From the NCBI RefSeq assembly GCF_002351485.1, contig NZ_NWMW01000002.1, positions 744,001-808,000 on the forward strand: a stretch of DNA of 64,000 bases. Reading direction: 5' to 3'. Below the pieces are notes generated by a model. It was not told where the DNA came from. It worked only from the letters and a program-made list of their open reading frames with translations, and searched no databases. Both the position numbers and the translations under genes were made by a program. The stretch is from Sphingomonas spermidinifaciens. GTDB taxonomy: Bacteria > Pseudomonadota > Alphaproteobacteria > Sphingomonadales > Sphingomonadaceae. Positions 25,133-33,176 of this stretch are shown here, in pieces; position 1 is the stretch's first letter, and each line of letters opens with the position of its first letter.

Positions 25133-26808
25133 GCGAGCAACAGCCGGCGCACATTGCCTTCGGGGTCGTCGACCATGCGGCTGCGATTGTCGAACACCAT
25201 CGTCTGACACCGCGTCGGATCGGTGGGCGTCCAGGCGAGGCCCGGCTGGCTGGGATTGCCCGTCCGCGCGAAATTGGCGAAGGCACGTGCGCACTTGGTC
25301 GCAAGCGAGCGTGCCTCGCGCGTGTCGCCGGTCCCCTGCTCGCACCGCTTCGTATTGTCGAAGAAGAAGGCGAGCTCGGCCGTGTGCCACGCGCCCGCCA
25401 CCCCATCGAGCTGAGGCGACTGCCACTGGAAATGGTACTGATAGACGGGCGCGCCGCCCTTTTCGTACTTCAGCTTGACCATCCGCTGGACGTTGTTGCG
25501 CATCGTCAGCCCCTGCACGCCGTAGCTCAGGGTGCGGATCGCCTTTTCGGGATGTGCCTTCTTCATCGCGTCGACGAGTGCGTTCGCCCGATCCGAGCCC
25601 ATCGTCGTCGCCAGCTGCGCGCGCCATTCGGCTTCGGTCGGGTTCTGGCTGAAGCGCATGCCTTCCTCGCTGGTCCCGCCGATGATGACGGGGACTTGGC
25701 GCGAGGCGTCGGGCGCGGCGTCGAAATAGCTGCGGAGCGTGATGAGGCGACCGTCCACCGTCGGTCCCCAGCCGACCCGCGGCGTGGCAGGGGGCGGCGC
25801 GCCGGGGCCGGGCAGGCCGCGCGCGGGGCCGTTGATCTCGCCCGCGACGGCGTTCCCCGCCTCGACAAGCTTCGCCCATTCCATCTTCTGCAGCGCCTCG
25901 AGCGCGGTGCGGCCGGTTCCGATATCGAGCCGCTTGACGACGGCGCGAGCGAAGTCGCGCGACTGTTCGGCGCTCGGGCTGTTGCCGCCGCCGCCCGACA
26001 TGACGATGGCGCGGCCGAACTGACCCTTGGCGCTGTCCATGCCGAGCAGGGTCGTCACCTTCGATCCGCCGCCCGACTGGCCATAGATCATCACCTTGTC
26101 GGGATCGCCGCCGAAGCTCGCGATGTTCTCCTGCACCCATTGAAGCGCGGCGGTGAGGTCGGTCATGCCGACATTGACGCTGTCGGCATAGGCGTCGCCG
26201 CCCAGTTCGGCGACGTCGAAGAAGCCGAGGACGTTGAGGCGGTGGTTGACCGACACCTGCACCACGTCGTGGTTGCGCGCCATCTGCGCGCCCTCGTGGC
26301 TCGGCAGTTCATAGGACGAGCCGAAGGCGAAGCCACCGCCGTGGAAATAGACCATCACCGGGCGATTGCCGCTGAGCGACGGCGTCCAGACGTTGAGCTT
26401 CAGCATGTCCTCGCCGAGGAAGCCGTCGTCCCAGTCCTGAAGGAAGGTATGCTCGATCGCGCGCCAGCTGTGCAGCGTCTGCGGGCAATTGGCGCCGTAG
26501 ACGAGCGCCATATAGGGATCGGTCCAGGGCTTGGGCGGCTTGGCGGGCAGCCAGCGATTGGCGCCGCCGGTGTCGTCGCCGTAAGGGATGCCCTTGAAAT
26601 GGAACACGTCGCCCGCGACGAAGCCGCGGACCGGGCCGTAGCGGGTGCGGGCAATGGCGCTCTTGGGCGTGGCGCAGCCGCCGGGGCCGCTATGCGCGCC
26701 GGTCTTGACGCTGTCTGACGCCGTTGCCGCGGTGCCGCCGCCCGCCAGCATCAGGCCCGCCGGCGCCGCACCGAGCAGCGCGCGCCGATCGAGGTTCACA
26801 CCCTTCAT
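25129..26808 (-). CDS. Exported type-B carboxylesterase
   Basis: A 559-residue carboxylesterase/lipase (COesterase) with a twin-arginine-like leader (NLDRRALLGAAPAGLMLAGG). The oxyanion hole is HGGGF (156-160) and the nucleophile Ser245 lies in YGQSGGGSKV. The rest follows the family (GIPYGDD, LNVWTP, NHRLNVLGF). Such enzymes remove acyl or aryl esters, for example feruloyl or acetyl groups of plant polymers; this is inferred from the locus. GGGAGAG precedes the ATG, and a CTATAG palindrome lies 19-30 bases upstream. Confidence 0.92.
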   Translation of the reverse strand: MKGVNLDRRALLGAAPAGLMLAGGGTAATASDSVKTGAHSGPGGCATPKSAIARTRYGPVRGFVAGDVFHFKGIPYGDDTGGANRWLPAKPPKPWTDPYMALVYGANCPQTLHSWRAIEHTFLQDWDDGFLGEDMLKLNVWTPSLSGNRPVMVYFHGGGFAFGSSYELPSHEGAQMARNHDVVQVSVNHRLNVLGFFDVAELGGDAYADSVNVGMTDLTAALQWVQENIASFGGDPDKVMIYGQSGGGSKVTTLLGMDSAKGQFGRAIVMSGGGGNSPSAEQSRDFARAVVKRLDIGTGRTALEALQKMEWAKLVEAGNAVAGEINGPARGLPGPGAPPPATPRVGWGPTVDGRLITLRSYFDAAPDASRQVPVIIGGTSEEGMRFSQNPTEAEWRAQLATTMGSDRANALVDAMKKAHPEKAIRTLSYGVQGLTMRNNVQRMVKLKYEKGGAPVYQYHFQWQSPQLDGVAGAWHTAELAFFFDNTKRCEQGTGDTREARSLATKCARAFANFARTGNPSQPGLAWTPTDPTRCQTMVFDNRSRMVDDPEGNVRRLLLA

Positions 26809-26826
26809 CCCGCTCTCCCTTACTAT

Positions 26827-26838
26827 ATCCTATAGGAT
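26827..26838. promoter_or_regulatory. CTATAG palindrome upstream of the carboxylesterase gene
   Basis: ATCCTATAGGAT is a perfect 12-base palindrome 19 bases upstream of the start codon. The core TCCTATAGGA recurs exactly at 37301-37310 before another esterase gene. A shared operator is inferred. Confidence 0.45.
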
Positions 26839-26896
26839 CAGCATGACAGAAGCGCGGACGGGATGCCAGCATTGTGTCGGAGTATTCGGTCTGCTT

Positions 26897-26985
26897 CGTT
26901 GCCCCGGACTTGTCCCGGGGCAACGGTTCGCCGAAACATCGCGGCCGCTGCGGTTGCGGCACGATGGACCCCGGAACAAGTCGGG
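26897..26985. repeat. Intergenic palindromic repeat element, copy 1
   Basis: An 11-bp perfect stem CGTTGCCCCGG / CCGGGGCAACG (26897-26907, 26915-26925) encloses ACTTGTC. A reversed unit at 26966-26985 reads CCCGACTTGTTCCGGGGTCC on the other strand, closely matching the arm at 54723. This is the dispersed CCGGACTTG repeat common between genes of sphingomonads. Nothing else of note lies in the 207-base gap. Confidence 0.65.
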
Positions 26986-27015
26986 TGACGAGGTTCGAAC
27001 GGTCGTTCAATCCTC

Positions 27016-28437
27016 TCAGATCGGATAATGCCCGGGCTCGGTTTCGATCGTGATCCAGCGCAGTTCGGTGAAGGCGTCGATCCCCGCCTTGCCGCCGAAC
27101 CGGCCGTAGCCCGAAGCCTTGACCCCGCCGAAGGGCATCTGCGCCTCGTCATGCACGGTGGGGCCATTGACGTGGCAGATGCCCGACTTGATCCGCCGCG
27201 CGACGCGCAGACCCCGCGCGGTGTCGCGGGTGAAGACGGCAGCGGACAACCCGTATTCGGTGTCGTTGGCAAGCTCGATCGCATGATCCTCGTCGCGTGC
27301 GCGGGCGATGCCGACGACCGGGCCGAAGCTCTCGTCGCGGAACAGCTTCATGTCGGGCGTCACCTTGTCGATCACGTGCGCGGGCATCAGGACGCCTTTC
27401 GCTGCGCCGCCATTGACCTGCACCGCGCCCGCCGCCACCGCGTCGTCGATCAGCGACTTCACATGATCGACGGTCTTGCGATCGACCACTGCGCCGAGCG
27501 GTGCCTTGCCCTCGCGCGGGTCGCCGACGGGCATCGAGCCCACCTTGGCCGCGAACTTCTCGACGAAGGCGTCGGCGACCGCGTCGACAACGATGATCCG
27601 CTCGGTCGACATGCAGATCTGGCCCTGGTTCATGAACGCCCCGAACGCCGCCGCCTTCACCGCCTCTTCGAGGTCGGCGTCGTCGAGGACGATCAGCGGC
27701 GCCTTGCCGCCCAGCTCGAGCAGGACGGGCTTCAGATGCTCGGCCGCGCGCTTGGCGATGATGCGACCGACCGCGGTCGATCCGGTGAAGTTGATGCGGC
27801 GCACCGCCGGATGATCGATCAGCGCGCCGACGATCTCGCCGGCATCGGCAGGGGCGTTGGTGACGATCTGGACGACGCCTTGCGGAAGCGCCTCGGCGAA
27901 CGCCTCGGCGATCAGCGAATGGGTGCGCGGGCATTGCTCGCTCGCCTTGAGCACCACCGTATTGCCGCAGGCGAGCGGGACGGCGATCGCGCGGACGCCG
28001 AGGATGATCGGGGCGTTCCACGGCGCGATGCCGAGCATCACGCCAACGGGCTCGCGGATCGCCATCGCGATGCAGCCGGGCTTGTCGGACGGGATCACCT
28101 CGCCGCCGATCTGCGTCGTCAGTGCCGCCGCTTCGCGTACCATGCCGGTCGCCAGCATCAGGTTGAAGCGCGCCCAGCCCTCGGTCGCGCCGATCTCGCC
28201 CATCATCGCCTCGACAAAGGCATCGGCGCGGGCGGCGAGTGCGTCGGCGGCCTTGTTGAGGGCGGCGCGGCGCGCATTGGGGCCGAGCGCGGCCCAGGCG
28301 GGGAAGGCGGCGACTGCGGCCTCGGCGGCGAGGTTCGCGTCGGCGACGGTCGCGGCGGGGGCGGTGGTCGCGACCTCGCCGGTGACGGGATTGACGCGGT
28401 CGAAAGTGCGCGCGGGCGCTTCGGCTAGATCAGTCAT
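27016..28437 (-). CDS. Aldehyde dehydrogenase (vanillin/salicylaldehyde dehydrogenase-like)
   Basis: A 473-residue NAD(P)-dependent aldehyde dehydrogenase. The catalytic Cys lies in NQGQICMSTERI, the general base in LELGGKAP, the cofactor loop in FTGSTAVGR, and the entry motif in APWNAPIILG. The CMSTERI phrase is typical of the vanillin/salicylaldehyde dehydrogenase branch, so an aromatic aldehyde substrate is a reasonable guess. ATG 28437 is chosen because GAGAGG precedes it; the longer frame lacks one. A perfect 6+6 dyad overlaps its promoter region. Confidence 0.92.
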   Translation of the reverse strand: MTDLAEAPARTFDRVNPVTGEVATTAPAATVADANLAAEAAVAAFPAWAALGPNARRAALNKAADALAARADAFVEAMMGEIGATEGWARFNLMLATGMVREAAALTTQIGGEVIPSDKPGCIAMAIREPVGVMLGIAPWNAPIILGVRAIAVPLACGNTVVLKASEQCPRTHSLIAEAFAEALPQGVVQIVTNAPADAGEIVGALIDHPAVRRINFTGSTAVGRIIAKRAAEHLKPVLLELGGKAPLIVLDDADLEEAVKAAAFGAFMNQGQICMSTERIIVVDAVADAFVEKFAAKVGSMPVGDPREGKAPLGAVVDRKTVDHVKSLIDDAVAAGAVQVNGGAAKGVLMPAHVIDKVTPDMKLFRDESFGPVVGIARARDEDHAIELANDTEYGLSAAVFTRDTARGLRVARRIKSGICHVNGPTVHDEAQMPFGGVKASGYGRFGGKAGIDAFTELRWITIETEPGHYPI

Positions 28438-28455
28438 GGATCCTCTCGGCTGTTT

Positions 28456-28470
28456 GTTATGCGTCATAAC
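28456..28470. promoter_or_regulatory. GTTATG-CGT-CATAAC operator candidate
   Basis: A perfect 6-base inverted repeat with a 3-base centre, 19 bases upstream of the aldehyde dehydrogenase start. The size and AT-rich arms fit a MarR- or GntR-type operator. No such regulator gene is adjacent. Confidence 0.5.
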
Positions 28471-28492
28471 TCCCGGCCGGGGGGCTCGCAAG

Positions 28493-28527
28493 AAAAAGGG
28501 TGGCGGCGCCGAAGCGCTGCCACCCTT
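28493..28527 (-). terminator. Rho-independent terminator of the TonB-receptor gene
   Basis: Stem AAGGGTGGC (28496-28504) with GCCACCCTT (28519-28527), extended by inner GC pairs, followed on the transcribed strand by a T-run (AAAAA at 28493-28497 on the plus strand). It lies 25 bases past the receptor stop. Confidence 0.85.
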
Positions 28528-28551
28528 CAAGGTTCGCCGTGCGGCGGGGGC

Positions 28552-31539
28552 TCAGAATTTGAAGCGGACGCCGGCGCGATAGGTGCGCCCGAGCGCGTCG
28601 TAGAGCGCGGGGTTCGAGAAGAAGGGCGACAGCGCCGGATCCTCGTCGAAGAGGTTGTCGACCTTGAAATAGGCGGTGACTTCCTCGGTCAGGTTGTAGG
28701 TGCCGCCGACGTCGAAATAGAAGGCGCCGGGCACGAAATTGTCCTCGGGGCTGATCGTCTGGTTGTTGCCGGTCGAGACGGGGCACGAGCCCGGATTGCA
28801 CTCGACATAATTGTTGTTGATGACGCCCGAGGTGAACCAGCGCTGCTGGAGGAGCAGCGAGAACTGGTCGTTCGAGTAGCTTTGCGTCACCAGCCATTTC
28901 CAGTCGGGCGTGGCACCGAAATTCTGCCCGGCGGAATCGTTGGGGATCGTGCCCGGCAGGCCCGAGTCGCTGACATATTTTGCGACGTGCGTGGCAAGGC
29001 CGCGCAACACGAACTGGCCCGGCAGGCCCAGCGGATTGCGCCACTGATAGCTCGCCTCGATATCGAAGCCTTCGGTCTCGATCGACGCGAAGTTGAACGA
29101 CTGGACGTTGATGAAGTTCGGGCCGTTCGGGTTGTTGAGGTTGAAGGCGTCGCAGGTCTGCGGAAGGATGTTGGTGAAGCAATAGTTGACGATATCGCCC
29201 GCACCCAGGCTCCCGATCACGTCGTCGATCTTGATGTTGTACCAGTCGAACGAGATGTTCAGCCCCGGCAGCCACGAGGGATTGGCAAGTGCGGCGCCGA
29301 GGGTGTTGTAACGTGCGATCTCCGGCGTCAGCTCGGTATTGCCGACGCTGTACTGAAGGGCCAGCACATTGCGGTTGTTGAAGGGGTCGAAGAAGTTCGG
29401 CAGCGTCGTCGTGACGGGCGCCGCGAACAGTTCCGACAGGTTGGGCGCGCGGATGTCGCGCGACGCGACGCCGCGAATGCGGAAGCCGTCGAGCGGCAGA
29501 TCCCAGGTGCCGCCGATCTTCCACGTCCAGACGGTACCCGACGTCGAATAGTCGGTTACGCGCGCCGCGCCGTTGATGTTCGCGCGGCCAAGCCCATCCG
29601 AGTTGATGATCGGAAGATCGACTTCGACATAGGCTTCCCTGACGCTGTAGGCGCCGGTGCCGGGGTAATAATTGCCGGCATACCAGTTGGCACCGCCCGC
29701 CAGCAGCGTCGGGTCGACGGGATAGTTCGCGTTGTCCGGCGCGTTGCCGAAGCCGCCGCCATAGGGATCGCCATAGACCCGGTAGAATTCGTGGCGCGCC
29801 TCGCCGCCGAACGCGACCGAGACGGGGCCGGCCCACAGATCGAACGGCTGACCCGAGAAGTTGAGGCTGACCACATCCTGCGTCTGGCGCGTGCGCTGGA
29901 ACGGGCCGTTCTCGGGCTGGACATAGCGCAGCGCCGCTTCGGACGGATTGCCGCCGATGATGTTGAGCGGCTGGCACCCGTTGGCGCGGGCGACGGGATC
30001 GCGGCAGACGATCTGGCCGTTCAGGGTGATGGCGTCGATCGCGCGGTCGAAGCGGCGCGACAGGTGGATGTTGCTGACCTCGATGTCCGAATAGTTCGTG
30101 CCGTGTTCGAAGTAGATGTCGTAGTTCCAGTCGGTGCCGAACACGGGCGTGCGGCCCTTGGCGCCGGCGACGAAGCGATACTGGCGTCGATCGGTGCGGA
30201 CCTGCGTGCTGCCGAGCGAGGCGTTGCTGGTGCCAAAGCGGAAGCTGGTGATGCCCGCCGCCGCGCACTGGTTGCGCACCAGCTGAGGCACGAACGGATT
30301 TTCGCACTGGATGGTCAGGTTGGGGCGGTTCTGGCCGTTGATCGGCTGGTTCTGCGTGCGGACCTGGCCCAGGTTCACGCTGACATAGAGTTCGTTGTTC
30401 GGCGCGAAGTCCCAGCCGAGGCGGGTATAGGCGTTGAGCCGTTCGATCGACGACTTGAGCGAGCGGCCCGAATCGACGTTGCCCGATACGTCGCCGCCCT
30501 GGCAGAAGCCGAAGTCGCAGCCGATGACCGTGCCCGCGGCATTGCGCGCCGGGACACCGTTCGAGCCATACTCGAAGGCAAAGGGATTGCCCGCTTCGTC
30601 GAACGCAGTGCCCTGCAGCGGGCCGGCGGTGATGAGGCCGAATTTGGTGAAGCCGATCGACTGGGCGAAGTCGCGCAGCACCAGCTGGGGATTGCCGTCG
30701 TTGGTGATGTTGCGGTTGACCAGCGTGCGCTGCACGAACCAGTCGCGGCCTCCCGCCAGGCCGATGCCATAGGGGCCGGGACCGACGCCCGCCTCGTTGC
30801 CGTACTCGGTGCTGACGACGAGGTGGACGGTTTCGTCGAGGAAGCTCGTGCCACCCGCCAGCTGGACGAGGACTGTCTCGTCATCGGCGTAATCGGTAAT
30901 GCTGCCCTGGACGTTGCCCTTGATCCCCTTGAACCGGGTATCGGTGATGAAGTTGACGACGCCGCCGACGGCATCCGAGCCGTAGGAGGCGGAGGCGCCG
31001 CCGTTCACCACGTCGACGCGGCGAATGAGCAGCTGTGGGAAGAGGCTGATGTCGGGCACGCCGGTCACGTTGGCGCCGACGACGCGCTGCCCGTCGAGCA
31101 GCGTCAGCGTGCGGATCGCGCCCACGCCGCGCAGCGAGAAGGAGCTGAGCCCCTGCGCACCCGAGGAGGTCGAGAAGGTGTTGGTCTGCGTACCCGAGGA
31201 CCCCTGGAGCGAGGGCAATTGCGCGATCGTCGTGAAGACGTTGGGCTGGGCATTGGCGGCGATCTGTTCCTCGCCGATCACGGTGGTCGGCGTCGGTGCG
31301 TTGAAGCCGCTGGCCTGAATGCGCGAGCCGGTGACGACGATGTCCTGCGCGCTGGTGGCGATATCGTCGGCCTGATCGGACGGCGGCGTCGCCTGTGGCT
31401 CGGGCAGCGGCGCGGCGGCGGGCGGCGTCTCCTGCGCGAGCGCCGGCGCGGCGAGCAGGCAGGTGGCGAGCGCGGCGAGACTGGCAGCGCCGGTGCGGCG
31501 CCACAACAGACCCGGAACGGTACGATTGCTTGCAGACAT
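28552..31539 (-). CDS. TonB-dependent outer-membrane receptor, probable oligosaccharide importer
   Basis: A 995-residue receptor. Residues 1-36 are a signal peptide ending APALAQ. A linker leads to the TonB box-like DIVVTGSRI, then the plug domain (about 60-190) with FSLRGVGAIRTLTLLDGQRVVG and GGASASYGSDAVGGVVNFIT. The barrel ends in ALYDALGRTYRAGVRFKF with a terminal Phe. This is the long Caulobacter/sphingomonad class used for glycans and siderophores. Its locus (GH43, ExuT-like transporter, esterases) points to plant oligosaccharides. GAGAGAG precedes the ATG; a TATA-rich dyad lies 85-101 bases upstream; an intrinsic terminator follows. Confidence 0.93.
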   Translation of the reverse strand: MSASNRTVPGLLWRRTGAASLAALATCLLAAPALAQETPPAAAPLPEPQATPPSDQADDIATSAQDIVVTGSRIQASGFNAPTPTTVIGEEQIAANAQPNVFTTIAQLPSLQGSSGTQTNTFSTSSGAQGLSSFSLRGVGAIRTLTLLDGQRVVGANVTGVPDISLFPQLLIRRVDVVNGGASASYGSDAVGGVVNFITDTRFKGIKGNVQGSITDYADDETVLVQLAGGTSFLDETVHLVVSTEYGNEAGVGPGPYGIGLAGGRDWFVQRTLVNRNITNDGNPQLVLRDFAQSIGFTKFGLITAGPLQGTAFDEAGNPFAFEYGSNGVPARNAAGTVIGCDFGFCQGGDVSGNVDSGRSLKSSIERLNAYTRLGWDFAPNNELYVSVNLGQVRTQNQPINGQNRPNLTIQCENPFVPQLVRNQCAAAGITSFRFGTSNASLGSTQVRTDRRQYRFVAGAKGRTPVFGTDWNYDIYFEHGTNYSDIEVSNIHLSRRFDRAIDAITLNGQIVCRDPVARANGCQPLNIIGGNPSEAALRYVQPENGPFQRTRQTQDVVSLNFSGQPFDLWAGPVSVAFGGEARHEFYRVYGDPYGGGFGNAPDNANYPVDPTLLAGGANWYAGNYYPGTGAYSVREAYVEVDLPIINSDGLGRANINGAARVTDYSTSGTVWTWKIGGTWDLPLDGFRIRGVASRDIRAPNLSELFAAPVTTTLPNFFDPFNNRNVLALQYSVGNTELTPEIARYNTLGAALANPSWLPGLNISFDWYNIKIDDVIGSLGAGDIVNYCFTNILPQTCDAFNLNNPNGPNFINVQSFNFASIETEGFDIEASYQWRNPLGLPGQFVLRGLATHVAKYVSDSGLPGTIPNDSAGQNFGATPDWKWLVTQSYSNDQFSLLLQQRWFTSGVINNNYVECNPGSCPVSTGNNQTISPEDNFVPGAFYFDVGGTYNLTEEVTAYFKVDNLFDEDPALSPFFSNPALYDALGRTYRAGVRFKF

Positions 31540-31623
31540 CTCTCTCTCCCTGAACCCCCGAGGGGCTTGTCGTGCGGTGCCGTATCCGGCCCGTTTGCCG
31601 CGTTACGCGATCATTGACGCAAT

Positions 31624-31640
31624 ATCGTATACTATATGAT
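31624..31640. promoter_or_regulatory. ATCnTATAnTATAnGAT dyad in the receptor/MFS intergenic region
   Basis: ATCGTATACTATATGAT is a 17-base dyad with only the centre and one pair mismatched, in an otherwise GC-rich genome. It contains ATnGTATACnAT, a pattern seen in FadR-subfamily GntR operators of hexuronate regulons. It sits 85 bases upstream of the receptor start and may also include promoter elements. Confidence 0.4.
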
Positions 31641-31730
31641 CCATGCCGGTGCAAAGGTCTTCGTTGCCGGCCGGCTTGCGCTTGTCGCCGCCGACTCGCC
31701 GACCCTCCTTACCCTCTTATCAAGTGCGAT

Positions 31731-31745
31731 AGATAACGCTACCAT
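31731..31745. promoter_or_regulatory. LacI-type operator candidate upstream of the MFS/GH43 genes
   Basis: AGATAACGCTACCAT has the central CG and the TAnCGnTAnCA layout of LacI-family operators; the right half CGCTACCA is the better half. It lies about 185 bases before the MFS start. The LacI gene at 35188-36243 is the obvious candidate regulator. Inferred. Confidence 0.4.
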
Positions 31746-31783
31746 CCGCTTCATGCGAGCGTGCATTGCACTTGTCAATAGTA

Positions 31784-31795
31784 GGACTATAGTCC
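31784..31795. promoter_or_regulatory. GGACTATAGTCC palindrome upstream of the MFS gene
   Basis: A perfect 12-base palindrome with the same CTATAG centre as the two esterase-promoter palindromes but different flanks, about 135 bases before the MFS start. Confidence 0.35.
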
Positions 31796-31928
31796 CCGCT
31801 CGCAACGGGTTCCGTTCAGGCATTAAGGCACTGAAGAAGCCTGTTTGTACGAAAGAGGGCGCCATCATCGACTCGTCGCACAAAAAGCGGCACGGGCCGG
31901 GCGGATGATGACGTTAACGGGAGGGGTG

Positions 31929-33176
31929 ATGAAGGTCGGACGCATACCGAAGCTGCGCTGGACGATCATCGCGTTGTTCGTCGGCGCGATGGTCATCAAC
32001 TATCTCGCGCGGTCGGTGCTCGGCGTCGCCGCGCCCGTCATCCTTACCGAACAGAATATCTCCAGCGAGCAATATGGCTGGATCACCGGCGCCTTCCAGA
32101 TCGGCGTGATGTTCCAGCCGCTCGCCGGCTACGTGCTCGACGCGATCGGGTTGCGCACGGGCTTCGCGATGTTTGTCGCGGCGTGGTCGATCATCACCGC
32201 GGCGCATGCGCTGGCGAGCGGCTGGATGGGCTTCGCCGTGCTGCGCGGCGCGCTGGGCCTGGCCGAGGGATCGGCGCAGCCCGCGGGGCAGAAGCTGATC
32301 GCCGAGTGGTTTCCCGCCAAGGAGCGCGGGCTTGCGGGCGGCATCTACAATATCGGCGCGTCGTTCGGTGCGGTATTCGCGCCGCCGCTCGTCGCATGGG
32401 CGGTCATGACCCAGAGCTGGCGGCTGGCCTTCATCGTCGCCGGGGGCATCGGGCTGATCTGGGCGGTCTTCTGGTATCTGTGGTTCCGCACGCCGCAGCG
32501 TCATTTCGCGCTGGGTGCGGCCGAGCGCGACTATATCCTGTCGGGGCAGGAGGCGCGGCTGGCCGCGACCGCCGAGCGGCCGCGGATGCTGACCCTGCTG
32601 CGCCGCCGCGACCTGTGGGGCATCGCGCTCCCCCGGATGCTTGCCGACCCGGTATGGGGGATGCTGAGCTTCTGGATGCCGCTCTACCTCGCCCGCGTCC
32701 GTGGCTTCGACCTCGCGCAGATCGCGCTGTTCGCTTGGCTTCCTTTCCTTGCCGCCGACCTCGGCTGCCTTTTCGGGCCGGCGATCGTCGCGGCGCTTCA
32801 GCGGCGCGGCGTCGACCTGATCGACGCGCGGCGCTGGGCCTTCACCACCGGCGCCGTGCTGATGACGGGCATGGCCTTCGTTGGTATCGTTACCAATCCC
32901 TATGCCGCGATCGCACTCCTCTGCCTCGGCGGTTTCGCCCATCAGACGCTGTCGGTTACGGTCATCACCATGGCGAGCGACCTGTTTCGCCGCAACGAGG
33001 TGGCGACTGCTGCAGGCCTGGCGGGCTTCGCGGGCAATCTCGGTGTGCTGGTCTTCTCACTGGTGCTCGGGGGCATGGTCGACGATGTCGGCTATGAGCC
33101 CTTTTTCGTGCTTCTCGGCGTGCTCGACCTGATCGGCGCGCTTCTCCTCTGGACGCTGGTGCGCAAGCCGCGATGA
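31929..33176 (+). CDS. MFS transporter, ExuT-like (hexuronate/oligosaccharide family)
   Basis: A 415-residue inner-membrane transporter with 12 predicted segments. LRWTIIALFVGAMVINYLARSVL and the loop WFPAKERGLAGGIYNIGASFGAVFAPPLV are typical of the anion:cation symporter (ExuT) family. In this locus it probably imports sugars or uronates released by the GH43 enzyme. ATG 31929 is preferred because GGGAGGGG lies just before it and relatives start about ten residues before the first Trp; ATG 31905 or 31908 are alternatives. Its stop overlaps the GH43 start by 4 bases. Confidence 0.9.
   Translation: MKVGRIPKLRWTIIALFVGAMVINYLARSVLGVAAPVILTEQNISSEQYGWITGAFQIGVMFQPLAGYVLDAIGLRTGFAMFVAAWSIITAAHALASGWMGFAVLRGALGLAEGSAQPAGQKLIAEWFPAKERGLAGGIYNIGASFGAVFAPPLVAWAVMTQSWRLAFIVAGGIGLIWAVFWYLWFRTPQRHFALGAAERDYILSGQEARLAATAERPRMLTLLRRRDLWGIALPRMLADPVWGMLSFWMPLYLARVRGFDLAQIALFAWLPFLAADLGCLFGPAIVAALQRRGVDLIDARRWAFTTGAVLMTGMAFVGIVTNPYAAIALLCLGGFAHQTLSVTVITMASDLFRRNEVATAAGLAGFAGNLGVLVFSLVLGGMVDDVGYEPFFVLLGVLDLIGALLLWTLVRKPR

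Noticed and set aside
28459-31617. A 1,052-codon rightward open frame
   Set aside because: It is antisense to the TonB-receptor gene, which has a signal peptide, plug and barrel motifs and a terminator. The frame has no motifs and arises from high GC content.
31632-31908. Two opposing small frames upstream of the MFS gene
   Set aside because: Both cover the promoter region with its palindromes; neither has a ribosome site or plausible protein pattern.
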